A stretch of 64,000 bases of DNA from Paraburkholderia sp. BCC1886 (GTDB taxonomy: Bacteria > Pseudomonadota > Gammaproteobacteria > Burkholderiales > Burkholderiaceae): the NCBI RefSeq assembly GCF_900996245.1, contig NZ_CAAJGK010000096.1, positions 1 to 64,000 on the forward strand. The letters run 5' to 3'. Position 1 is the first letter of the stretch. Each line of letters opens with the position of its first letter. Shown here one piece after another: positions 1 to 8,194 of this stretch. A program made the translations under genes and the position numbers. The notes beneath the pieces are model-generated. The model saw only the letters and a program-made list of their open reading frames with translations. It did not search any database and was not told the origin of the DNA.

Positions 1-101
1 CGAGTCGGTCCCACCCCTTCCCATCCCGAACAGGACCGTGAAACGACTCCACGCCGATGATAGTGCGGATTCCCGTGTGAAAGTAGGTAATCGTCAGGCT
101 C
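1..101 (+). rRNA. rrf: 5S ribosomal RNA, 3' part (cut by window edge)
   Basis: The sequence from the first base reads as the body of a beta-proteobacterial 5S rRNA: the loop segment with CCATCCCGAACAG is followed by the conserved GATAGTGCGG and GTGAAAGTAGGTAATCGTCAGGCT 3' half (positions about 57-100). The 5' end lies left of the window, so this is the end of an rRNA operon. The exact mature 3' end is estimated. A strong rho-independent terminator follows within 12 bases. Confidence 0.9.
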
Positions 102-112
102 CCCAGCAGCAA

Positions 113-150
113 CAGAAACCCCACCCGTCAACGGTGGGGTTTCTGCGTTT
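113..150 (+). terminator. Rho-independent terminator of the rRNA operon
   Basis: A perfect 13-bp inverted repeat (113-125 against 133-145) with a 7-base loop is followed by a short T run (148-150). It lies directly behind the 5S rRNA, where the end of the ribosomal operon is expected. Confidence 0.85.
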
Positions 151-216
151 ACGGCTCGAAGAAAAGACCGTGAAAGACCGCGAAAAATAACACCGAACCA
201 ATAACCGCCACCCTTG

Positions 217-681
217 CTAAGCCCGCTTCCTCACCGGCGCCTGAAAAGTCATTCCCGCAGTTAACCTGTCGAGCCTTTCACTAGCATCCGTGATCGCCCA
301 CAAGGGAGCGCGATGCAGCTGTTCGTCGTAATTGGTCGCAAGCGCTGCAAACAAAGCGAAACCGTCTCCGTCGAGTTTCCACAGGCCCGTCTCTCGTCCG
401 TTCTCGAACACTTCAGCCAATGCGCGCTCCGCAAAGCCCAACTGTTCTCTGGTCGCCGATCCAAAGCCGCAGTCCGCGAGAAACCCGCTGAGCAACATGA
501 TCTGCGTCAGCGTCTGCGCATCGGACAGGCTGCCGGCATGGCGGCGTAGCGCGTCCAGCGCGAGATGAACGCGCAACGCCAGATCGTCGGCGATGGGTCG
601 AGCGATCGGCAACAGCATGGCCTTCGCATGCCGCGCACGCGCTGCGCCTGAGTGTCGGGAAAATGGAATCGGTTGTGCCAT
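217..681 (-). CDS. Hypothetical protein, about 154 aa, alpha-helical
   Basis: The reading frame is open back to 780, but the convincing start is the Met at 681: the 33 residues upstream are Arg/Cys-rich and look untranslated. The protein starts MAQPIPFSRHSGAARA, has a long helical middle rich in Ala and Leu and ends in a basic tail (VRKRA). I recognise no catalytic motif, signal peptide or membrane segment. It is a free-standing gene pointing at the rRNA operon, with no operon partner. Similar short proteins are sometimes labelled Fis-family regulators in Burkholderia, but I see no clear helix-turn-helix to support that. Confidence 0.6.
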   Translation of the reverse strand: MAQPIPFSRHSGAARARHAKAMLLPIARPIADDLALRVHLALDALRRHAGSLSDAQTLTQIMLLSGFLADCGFGSATREQLGFAERALAEVFENGRETGLWKLDGDGFALFAALATNYDEQLHRAPLWAITDASERLDRLTAGMTFQAPVRKRA

Positions 682-803
682 GACGGTCGAATGTTTGCCT
701 GTGCAAATGCAATAACGGCGCCGATCGCAAAAGGTTGAGTGCGGGTTGAGTGCGGGTCGAGTGCGTGCTCGAACGGGCATCAGTCGAAGAGCGATTAACG
801 CTC

Positions 804-832
804 TTGTGCAACGCGCGCGAACTCTCTATAAT
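804..832 (+). promoter_or_regulatory. Probable sigma-70 promoter of tRNA-Val
   Basis: A perfect -10 box TATAAT (827-832) has TTGTGC (804-809) 17 bases upstream as -35. The tRNA begins 13 bases after the -10 box, which fits a short leader. Confidence 0.6.
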
Positions 833-844
833 TCGCGCCTCTAA

Positions 845-921
845 AGGCTCGTAGCTCAGTTGGTTAGAGCACCACCTTGACATGGTGGGGGTCGTTGGTT
901 CGAATCCAATCGAGCCTACCA
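845..921 (+). tRNA. tRNA-Val (anticodon GAC)
   Basis: A full cloverleaf can be folded. The acceptor stem AGGCTCG pairs with CGAGCCT, the D arm contains AGTTGGTTA, and the anticodon stem CCACC/GGTGG encloses GAC at 879-881. The T arm is GTTGG/CCAAT around TTCGAAT. The 3' CCA (919-921) is encoded. GAC reads GTC/GTT valine codons. It has its own promoter-like sequence upstream and a hairpin downstream. Confidence 0.97.
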
Positions 922-936
922 ACGACGTATCGTGAC

Positions 937-966
937 GTAGAAGAAAGCGGTTCCGCTTTCTTCTAC
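937..966 (+). terminator. Perfect hairpin behind tRNA-Val, possible terminator or processing site
   Basis: A perfect inverted repeat (937-950 against 953-966) leaves a loop of only 2-4 bases, 15 bases after the tRNA CCA end. There is no U tract on the plus strand, so intrinsic termination is uncertain. It may instead stabilise or delimit the tRNA precursor. Confidence 0.5.
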
Positions 967-1086
967 GATCATGTTCCAGCAGCACACCTCAGCGCACCGT
1001 CTGTCCTCGCGCGACCAAACTCAAACCTAAACCCAATCAGAAGTCAGAATTCAGCTCACGCAATAGCGGCATCAAGTCCTGACGCG

Positions 1087-1227
1087 TCACTTCGCCGGAT
1101 GAAACAGGTCGAAGCCTGCCAGCGCCACGACGCCGCTCACGACGATCAACGCAACCGAATGCTGGCCGAAGTAGAGCAGGGCGGCGGCCGACCAGCTCGT
1201 CAAGGCAAATGCGGCGATCTGTTTCAT
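1087..1227 (-). CDS. Small hydrophobic membrane protein, 46 aa
   Basis: This ORF begins MKQIAAFALTSWSAAALLYF and is almost entirely hydrophobic, enough for one or two membrane segments, ending FDLFHPAK. Its ATG (1227) sits two bases after the TGA of the upstream permease gene (1230-1232), so it is probably translationally coupled to it. It is shorter than usual gene-calling cut-offs and easily missed. The function is unknown; the coupling suggests an accessory or regulatory subunit of the permease, which is inference only. Confidence 0.55.
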   Translation of the reverse strand: MKQIAAFALTSWSAAALLYFGQHSVALIVVSGVVALAGFDLFHPAK

Positions 1228-1229
1228 GC

Positions 1230-2285
1230 TCAGAAGTTCAACGCGACGGCCAGCAGGCCGCTTACCACGCCACACACGACGACCGCCAAGGTCACCACCG
1301 TCAGCACGCGTCGCGGAAACGAGCGGCTCAGCATCGCGATGGACGGAACGCTGATGAGCGGCAACGTCATCAGCAACGCGCCCGCCGGACCCGCCGCCAT
1401 ACCGAACGACAGCATCGCCTGAATGATCGGCACTTCGCCCGCAGTCGGAATGACGAACAGAGTGCCCGCTATCGCCAACGCAACGATCCACAGCAGACTG
1501 TTGTCGATGTCCGGTCCGATATGCGGAAACAGCCACGTGCGCGCCGCGCCGAGAATCAGCACGAGCACGATGTACTCCGGCACGAGCCGCAGCGTCATCG
1601 CGCCGAGAATCTTCAGCCAGCGCGTGAAAGCGGTGCCGGGCGCGTCGATCGTGACCAGCTGCGCAAGGGCCTCGCGCGATGCTTCGGCCTCCTTCGGCGT
1701 GACCATGCGATTCACCAGATAGCCGAGCCCGAACACCATCACGAGACCGAGCGCGAGTCGCAGCCCCATCCATTGCCAGCCGAGCACGAAACCCATGAAA
1801 ATCAGCGTGGCCGGGTTGAGCGCGGTATTGCCGAGCCAGAACGCGATGGCCGCGCCGGGCGCCGCCTGACGGGCGCGCAATCCCGCGACGACCGGTGCCG
1901 CGCAACACGTGCACATCATGCCCGGCAACGACATCAGGCCGCCCTTCACGACGCTGCTGAAATCGCTGCGCCCCAGCGCTCGCGCGACCCATTGCGGCGG
2001 GATCAGCGCCTGCACGGCCGAGCCGAGTAGCAGCCCCAGCACCATCGCCTGCCAGATCGCCTTGCCGTAGGCGAGCGCGTAGTCGATGGCGGCTTGCCAT
2101 GAAGCAGCCGGTGCGCTCGCCGAGGTACCCATCAGGATCGATTTGCCGATGGAATGCTGGCTCGCCGCCACGAACGCGCGGTTGTAATAGGGGAACCACT
2201 TCACATAGAAGAGTCCGACGACGGCGATCAGCAGGAAGACGATCCAGCCGAGTGCAATGCGCGGTTGCCGAAGGGTTGATTGCAT
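1230..2285 (-). CDS. Membrane permease of the ArsP_1/DUF318 family
   Basis: This 351-residue protein has about eight to ten hydrophobic segments. A conserved Cys cluster (Cys125, Cys127, Cys128, in PGMMCTCCAAP) and the downstream GNTALNPATL segment are typical of the ArsP_1 (PF03773) permeases. Some members export trivalent organoarsenicals; others are of unknown substrate. Nothing nearby (no arsR, arsC or arsM) points to arsenic. It is followed by a coupled 46-aa membrane protein and lies downstream of mnmH on the same strand with only 24 bases between, so it may be co-transcribed with mnmH and selD. Selenium-compound transport is a possible but unproven reading of that context. Confidence 0.8.
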   Translation of the reverse strand: MQSTLRQPRIALGWIVFLLIAVVGLFYVKWFPYYNRAFVAASQHSIGKSILMGTSASAPAASWQAAIDYALAYGKAIWQAMVLGLLLGSAVQALIPPQWVARALGRSDFSSVVKGGLMSLPGMMCTCCAAPVVAGLRARQAAPGAAIAFWLGNTALNPATLIFMGFVLGWQWMGLRLALGLVMVFGLGYLVNRMVTPKEAEASREALAQLVTIDAPGTAFTRWLKILGAMTLRLVPEYIVLVLILGAARTWLFPHIGPDIDNSLLWIVALAIAGTLFVIPTAGEVPIIQAMLSFGMAAGPAGALLMTLPLISVPSIAMLSRSFPRRVLTVVTLAVVVCGVVSGLLAVALNF

Positions 2286-2309
2286 GATGATGTCGATCGT
2301 TGAGTTAAA

Positions 2310-3377
2310 TCAGATAGCGGCGAGCGCGCGCTGGTCGAGCCGGGTCAGGAGCGTTGCGGCCTGCTGGACGACATCGTCGTCGTTGGGCCGGAAATCCAAT
2401 AATAGTGCTTGCGGCAGCCGGACAAAATGCTGATGGCTGCTCCGTGCGTACGCCGGATCGTAGTGACGCTCGATCAGTTCGTGAGCCAGACCGGCGCGCT
2501 GGTTGTCGTCGACCAGATGCTGCCAGCCCATGACGCGCTCGCGGCTGTGCAAACCGATCAGACGTTGCAATTGCGATTTAAGCGCATCGGGGTCGTCGAA
2601 CAGATGCGCATAGTCATGTAGCAGGAACCTCGCACGGTCTTCCCGGCTCGACTGCACCTCGACACACGCGCCGCGATGAAACGTTTCGAGCAGCGCGGGC
2701 GGCAGTTCGACCGAGCCGATCCGCCGGCTTTCCGCTTCCACGAAAACGGGCCGGGCCGGATCGAATCCGCGCAGGGCGGCGACCAGTTGCGTGTCAAAAC
2801 TCTTTTGCGAAGGTTGCTGCACGCCCGTCCATGCGCCGAGCAGGGAGCCGCGGTGCGCCGCCAGCGCTTCCAGGTCGAGCGTCTGCGCGCCGGCCTCGCG
2901 CAGCGCGGCGAGCAAACGCGTTTTGCCGCTGCCGGTCGGGCCCACGAGCGCGATATAGGTCAAGGTTCTGGGCAGCACCGCGAGCGTGTCGAGCGTGGCT
3001 CGCCGGTAGCTCTTGTAGCCGCCGTCCAGTTGCCGGGCCTGCCAGCCGATCATGTTGAACAGCGTGGTCATCGAGCCGGAGCGTTTGCCGCCGCGCCAGC
3101 AATAAATGAGCGGACGCCAGTTGCGCGGCCGGTCGGCAAAAGTGGTCTCGAGATGCTGGGCGATATTGCGCGCGACCAGTGCCGCGCCGATACGCGTGCC
3201 TTCGAAGGGCGACACCTGTTTGTACGCGGTGCCGACCCGCACGCGCTCTTCATTGCTCAATACCGGCGCGTTGATGGCACCCGGAATGTGATCTTCGGCA
3301 AACTCGAGAGGTGTGCGCACGTCGATGATTTCATCGAAATTCGCGGCTTGATCGAGTGTGACGAGGAGATTTTTCAA
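2310..3377 (-). CDS. mnmH: tRNA 2-selenouridine synthase
   Basis: MnmH (SelU/YbbB) replaces the sulfur of 2-thiouridine at tRNA wobble position 34 with selenium from selenophosphate, through a geranylated intermediate. The 355-aa protein has an N-terminal rhodanese domain with the catalytic Cys93 in IYCWRGGKRS and a C-terminal P-loop domain with GPTGSGKT at 146-153, the order expected for the family. The start called here is TTG (3377) with no strong ribosome site. selD, which makes its selenium donor, lies just upstream on the same strand, so the two probably share a transcript. The family identity is secure; the exact start is not. Confidence 0.93.
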   Translation of the reverse strand: MKNLLVTLDQAANFDEIIDVRTPLEFAEDHIPGAINAPVLSNEERVRVGTAYKQVSPFEGTRIGAALVARNIAQHLETTFADRPRNWRPLIYCWRGGKRSGSMTTLFNMIGWQARQLDGGYKSYRRATLDTLAVLPRTLTYIALVGPTGSGKTRLLAALREAGAQTLDLEALAAHRGSLLGAWTGVQQPSQKSFDTQLVAALRGFDPARPVFVEAESRRIGSVELPPALLETFHRGACVEVQSSREDRARFLLHDYAHLFDDPDALKSQLQRLIGLHSRERVMGWQHLVDDNQRAGLAHELIERHYDPAYARSSHQHFVRLPQALLLDFRPNDDDVVQQAATLLTRLDQRALAAI

Positions 3378-3467
3378 AATACGGTGTACGAACGACGGGC
3401 AGCGAAGGCCGAATTATCGCACGCGCCGAAAATGCCGGCCAAGCAGCGCGGCGCGCGCAAAAACGGC

Positions 3468-4544
3468 TCAGAGCACGTCGACCCGTGGCTCGCCATCGGC
3501 CATGTCTCCGATCACGCACGCCGCGCCGAAACCATCGGCGTGAAACAGCGCCAGCACGTCGTCGACGACCTCAGGCGCACACGACACCAGCAGTCCGCCC
3601 GACGTCTGCGGGTCGGTCAGCAAGGCGCGCGCGCCGGACGGCAACGAGGACGGCAGATGGATGTGCTCACCGTACGCGTCCCAGTTGCGCGCGGACGCGC
3701 CGGTCGATATGCCGGCCTCGACGAAGTCGACGACACCCGGCAGCCACGGCAGGTCCGCATAGCGCAACCGCGCAGTCAAATGAGAGCCGCGCGCCAGCTC
3801 CAGCGTATGCCCGAGCAAACCAAAGCCGGTGATGTCGGTCAATGCATGCACGCCGTCGAGCGCCGCGAGCGACGCGCCCGGGCGATTCAGTTGCGTGGTG
3901 GCCGCGATCATCGCCGCATAGCCGTTTGAATCCAGCCGGTCTTTCTTTAGTGCGGCGGACAGCACACCCACGCCCAGCGGCTTGCCGAGGATCAACACGT
4001 CGCCCGCTCGCGCACCGACATTGCGTTTGACTCGCCGCGGATCGACCACGCCGATCGCCACGAGACCATAGATGGGTTCCACGGAGTCGATCGAATGTCC
4101 GCCCGCGAGCGGAATGCCGGCGTCGGCGCAAACGGATTCGCCGCCCTTCAGGATCTCGGCAATTACGTCGTGCGGCAGCACATTGATCGGCATCCCGACG
4201 ATCGCCAGCGCCATGATCGGCTTGCCGCCCATCGCATAGACGTCGGACAGCGCGTTAGTCGCGGCAATGCGGCCGAAGTCGTAGGGATCGTCGACGATCG
4301 GCATGAAGAAATCGGTGGTGGCGACAATCGCCTGCTCGTCGTTCAGCCGATAAACGGCGGCATCGTCGGCGGTATCGTTGCCGACCAGCAGATCGGGGAA
4401 AAACGGCAGAGGCGCGCTGCGCTTGAGCAGATCGGCCAGCAGCCCCGGCGCGATCTTGCAGCCGCAACCGCCGCCATGCGAGAGGCTGGTCAAACGCGGC
4501 GCAGCGGCGCCGATCGGGGTAAGGCTGGACGGCTTGATGGTCAT
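3468..4544 (-). CDS. selD: Selenide, water dikinase (selenophosphate synthetase)
   Basis: SelD makes selenophosphate from selenide and ATP, the selenium donor for both selenocysteine-tRNA (SelA) and MnmH. The 358-aa product contains the N-terminal GGGCGCKIAP loop; Cys27 and Lys30 match E. coli Cys17 and Lys20, so this is the Cys rather than the Sec form. The metal/ATP motifs (TADDAAVY, TDFFMPIVDD, AGGHSID, DPQTSGGLL) are all present. The frame stays open to 4889, but the Met at 4544 gives the family's N terminus. It is upstream of mnmH and near-divergent from fdhA, so selenium supply sits beside the main selenium consumer. Confidence 0.96.
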   Translation of the reverse strand: MTIKPSSLTPIGAAAPRLTSLSHGGGCGCKIAPGLLADLLKRSAPLPFFPDLLVGNDTADDAAVYRLNDEQAIVATTDFFMPIVDDPYDFGRIAATNALSDVYAMGGKPIMALAIVGMPINVLPHDVIAEILKGGESVCADAGIPLAGGHSIDSVEPIYGLVAIGVVDPRRVKRNVGARAGDVLILGKPLGVGVLSAALKKDRLDSNGYAAMIAATTQLNRPGASLAALDGVHALTDITGFGLLGHTLELARGSHLTARLRYADLPWLPGVVDFVEAGISTGASARNWDAYGEHIHLPSSLPSGARALLTDPQTSGGLLVSCAPEVVDDVLALFHADGFGAACVIGDMADGEPRVDVL

Positions 4545-4626
4545 GGCAGGGCTTGGCTCAGGCTGGGAAACCCCCGCATTATGGCGGGTGTTCGGCGACC
4601 ACGCAGCGGACCACCGATGCAAGCCA

Positions 4627-4965
4627 TCACTTGTTACTCCCCGCCCCCGTCCCATACAGCCCATTCTCGAAACCGCCCGCGCCTTGCGTCTTATGCCCCT
4701 GCCCGGCGGTCTTGCCGCGCCCCTTCGCCGATGCGCCGTCTTTGGTCTGCGGCTTGTACGACTCATGCACGGTCGAGGCGGCCGGGTCAGCCGCCGATCC
4801 CATGGCCGACGTTCGATTCTCCTGCTGCCCGGACCCATTGCCCTGAGTGATCTGCGCAAAAGCGGCGCCAGTCGAACCCAGCCATGCAACGCCGAGTCCG
4901 GTCACGCAGTAAAAGCTACGTAAAAACGCGCGTTTGAAGGCGCCGGCTGAATGAGAAGAGTCCAT
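4627..4965 (-). CDS. Small secreted protein of unknown function, 112 aa
   Basis: The start at 4965 gives MDSSHSAGAFKRAFLRSF followed by a hydrophobic stretch and a likely signal-peptidase site after AAFA (residue 37). The mature part is about 75 residues of Gly, Ser, Ala, Lys and Gln, low in hydrophobics and with no Cys, so probably disordered. No enzyme family is recognised. It lies between selD and the divergent fdhA with 151 bases to the fdhA start. The position suggests a periplasmic partner of formate dehydrogenase or simply chance. Confidence 0.6.
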   Translation of the reverse strand: MDSSHSAGAFKRAFLRSFYCVTGLGVAWLGSTGAAFAQITQGNGSGQQENRTSAMGSAADPAASTVHESYKPQTKDGASAKGRGKTAGQGHKTQGAGGFENGLYGTGAGSNK

Positions 4966-5076
4966 GAGTGTCGATCGTCCGGTCAAAGTTGAGCTACCCC
5001 AACGACGCAGCAGAAACAATACCCGGATCGTTGTCATCGCCACACTTTTCGCGCTGCACGACGGCATCGCGGCCAC

Positions 5077-5082
5077 TATAAT
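5077..5082 (+). promoter_or_regulatory. Candidate -10 box for the fdh operon
   Basis: TATAAT at 5077-5082 lies 34 bases before the fdhA ATG. The sequence 17 bases upstream (about 5054-5059) is a poor -35, so an activator may be needed. No clear binding site was identified. Confidence 0.4.
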
Positions 5083-5116
5083 CGCCACCAGCACCTACAA
5101 AAAGCTGAGGACCCAC

Positions 5117-8100
5117 ATGCCCCACATGTCCCGGCGACAATTCCTGAAGGTTTCCGCTACCACGCTTGCCGGATCGAGCCTTGCCCTGATGGGTTTCTCG
5201 CCTGCACCCGCGTTAGCGGAGGTCCGTCAGTACAAGTTGTCGCGCACTACTGAAACCCGCAATACCTGTCCGTACTGTTCGGTCGGCTGCGGCATCCTGA
5301 TGTACGGTCTGGGCGACAACGCCAAGAACGCCAAATCCAGCATCATCCATATCGAGGGCGATCCCGATCATCCGGTGAATCGCGGCACGCTGTGCCCGAA
5401 GGGCGCAAGTCTGATCGACTTCATTCATAGCCCGAGCCGTCTGAAGTACCCCGAGCATCGCGCGGCCGGCTCGAACGAGTGGACGCGTATTTCCTGGGAA
5501 GACGCGCTCGACCGCATCGCGAGGCTGATGAAGGAAGACCGCGACGCCAACTTCGTCGAAAAAACGGCGGACGGCAAGACGGTCAACCGCTGGCTGACCA
5601 CCGGCATGCTCGCAGCATCCGCCGGTAGCAATGAAGTGGGATATCTGACGCACAAGACTATCCGTAGTCTTGGCATGCTCGCATTCGATAATCAGGCGCG
5701 TGTCTGACATGGTCCGACGGTGGCAGGTCTTGCCCCGACGTTTGGCCGTGGAGCGATGACGAACCATTGGGTCGACATCAAGAACGCGGATGTGATTCTC
5801 GTGATGGGCGGCAATGCGGCCGAGGCGCACCCGTGTGGATTCAAGTGGGTCACGGAGGCGAAGGCGCATCGCAAGGCAAGGTTGATCGTGGTCGATCCGC
5901 GCTTCACGCGCACGGCATCGGTCGCGGATTATTACGCGCAAATTCGCACCGGCTCGGACATCGTGTTCCTGGGCGGGGTGATCAACTATCTGCTCACGAA
6001 CGACAAGATTCAGCACGAGTACGTGAAGAACTACACGGACATGCCGTTCATCGTCCGTGAAGATTTCTCGTTTACCGACGGCCTGTATTCCGGCTACGAC
6101 GCCGGGAAGCGCAGCTACGACAAATCGACGTGGGACTACGAGCGTGGCGACGACGGCTTTGCCAAAGTCGACCCGACATTGCAGCACCCGCGCTGCGTGT
6201 ATCAGCTGATGAAGCAGCACTACGCGCGCTATACGCCCGAGCAGGTCGAACGCGCCTGCGGCACGCCGAAGGAGAAGTTCCTCAGGGTGTGCGAGATGCT
6301 TGCATCGACCGCGGTGCCCGGCCGCGCCGGCACGATCCTGTACGCGCTCGGCTGGACGCATCACTCGGTCGGCGCGCAGATCATCCGCACCGGCGCGATG
6401 GTGCAACTGCTGCTGGGCAACATCGGCATTGCGGGCGGCGGCATGAATGCGCTGCGCGGTCACTCGAACATTCAGGGTTTGACCGACCTGGGCCTGATGT
6501 CGAATCTGCTGCCCGGCTACATGACGTTGCCGATGGAAGCCGAACAGGACTTCGACGCGTTCATCACGAAGCGCGCGACCCAGCCGTTGCGGCCGAACCA
6601 GCTGAGCTACTGGCGTAACTATCGCGCGTTCCACGTCAGCTTCATGAAGTCGTGGTGGGGCGATAACGCCACCGCCGACAATCAGTTCGGCTACGACTAT
6701 CTGCCGAAACTCGACAAGTCGTACGACATGCTGCAGGTCTTCGAGCTGATGAACCAGGGCAAGATGACCGGCTACATCGCACAAGGCTTCAACCCGCTGG
6801 CCGCGGCGCCGAACAAGGCGAAAGTGGGCGCGAGTCTGGCGAAGCTGAAGTGGCTCGTCATCATGGACCCGCTCGCGACCGAAACGTCGGAGTTCTGGAA
6901 GAACTTCGGCGAGTTCAACGACGTCGATCCCGCCTCGATCCAGACCGAAGTGTTCCGTCTTCCCACCAGTTGCTTCGCGGAAGAACGCGGTTCGCTGGTC
7001 AGTTCGAGCCGCGTGTTGCAATGGCACTGGCAAGGCGCCGAGCCGCCGGGCGAAGCGAAGAGCGATCTGGAAATCATGTCGGGGCTGTGGCTGCGGATTC
7101 GCCGCGCGTATCAGCAGAACGGCGGCAAGTATCCCGACCCGATCCTGAAGATGAGCTGGCCGTATTCGAACCCGGAAAGCCCGACGCCCGAAGAACTCGC
7201 GATGGAGTTCAACGGCAAGGCGCTCGCCGACGTCACCGATCCGACCGACAAGACCAAGGTCCTCGCGAAAAAGGGCGAGCAGCTGGCGAGCTTCGCGCAG
7301 TTGCGCGACGACGGCAGCACGGCGAGCGGCTGCTGGATTTTCTGCGGCGCGTGGACCCAGGCCGGCAACCAGATGGGCCGGCGCGACAACTCGGACCCGA
7401 CCGGCATCGGCAATACGCTGAACTGGGCGTGGGCCTGGCCGGCGAACCGGCGGATTCTGTACAACCGCGCTTCGTGCGATGTCGCGGGCAAACCGTTCGA
7501 CCCGACCCGCAAGCTGATCGCGTGGAACGGCAAGACGTGGAGCGGTCCGGACATTCCCGACTTCAAGGTGGACGAACCGCCGGAAAACGGCATGAACCCG
7601 TTCATCATGAATCCGGAGGGCGTGGCGCGGTTCTTCTCGCGCGACGGTCTGGTGGAAGGGCCGTTCCCCGAACACTACGAGCCGTTCGAAACGCCGCTGG
7701 GCTACAACCCGCTGCATCCGGACAACAAGGCGGTCGTCAGCAGTCCGGCGGCACGCGTGTTCCCGGACGACCGGGCGGCGTTCGGCACGCACGAGAATTT
7801 CCCGCATACGGCGACCACCTACCGTCTGACCGAGCATTTCCACTACTGGACCAAGCACGCCCGCCTGAACGCGATCGTGCAGCCGCAACAGTTCGTGGAG
7901 ATCGGCGAGGACCTGGCGAAGGAAGTGGGCGTGGTCGCGGGCGACCGCGTGAAGGTGTCGTCCAATCGCGGCCACATCGTCGCGGTGGCGCTCGTGACCA
8001 AGCGGATCAAACCGCTGATGATCGAAGGCAAAAAAGTGCAGACCGTCGGCTTGCCCTTGCATTGGGGTTTCAAGGGGCTCGCCAAAGCGGGCTATCTCGT

Positions 8101-8185
8101 CAACACGCTGACGCCCTCCGTGGGCGACGGGAATTCGCAAACACCGGAATTCAAGTCGTTCCTCGTCAAGGTCGAAAAGGCATAA
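5117..8185 (+). CDS. fdhA: Formate dehydrogenase (N/O type) alpha subunit, selenoprotein
   Basis: This is the catalytic molybdenum (bis-MGD) subunit of a membrane-bound, periplasm-facing formate dehydrogenase of the FdnG/FdoG type, which oxidises formate to CO2. One frame runs from ATG 5117 (GAGG six bases upstream) to 8185 with a single in-frame TGA at 5705-5707, codon 197. The flanking DNQARV-Sec-HGPTVA matches the FdnG active site, so the TGA encodes selenocysteine, not a stop. The full length is 1022 aa, close to FdnG. A twin-arginine signal (SRRQFLK, Arg6-Arg7) and a [4Fe-4S] set (Cys51, Cys54, Cys58, Cys93) are visible. fdhB, fdhI, fdhE and selB follow. Automatic callers will split it in two or call it a pseudogene. 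Confidence 0.96.
5705..5747 (+). promoter_or_regulatory. bSECIS element of fdhA
   Basis: Directly behind the Sec TGA a hairpin forms with an apical stem GGCA (5722-5725) against TGCC (5731-5734) around the five-base loop GGTCT. This is the same loop as in E. coli formate dehydrogenase mRNAs bound by SelB. An outer pairing GGTC (5711-5714) with GGCC (5744-5747) closes the element. Distance from the TGA to the apical loop is typical. Confidence 0.85.
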
Positions 8186-8194
8186 GGAGAAGAG

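Noticed and set aside
413..985. Minus-strand frame crossing tRNA-Val and reading GFEPTTPTM
   Set aside because: This peptide is the well-known spurious translation of tRNA genes in reverse; the region is tRNA-Val.
5117..5720. fdhA as a frameshifted or nonsense pseudogene, or two genes
   Set aside because: The TGA aligns with the known Sec residue, the frame is unbroken on both sides and a SECIS hairpin, selB and selC are present.
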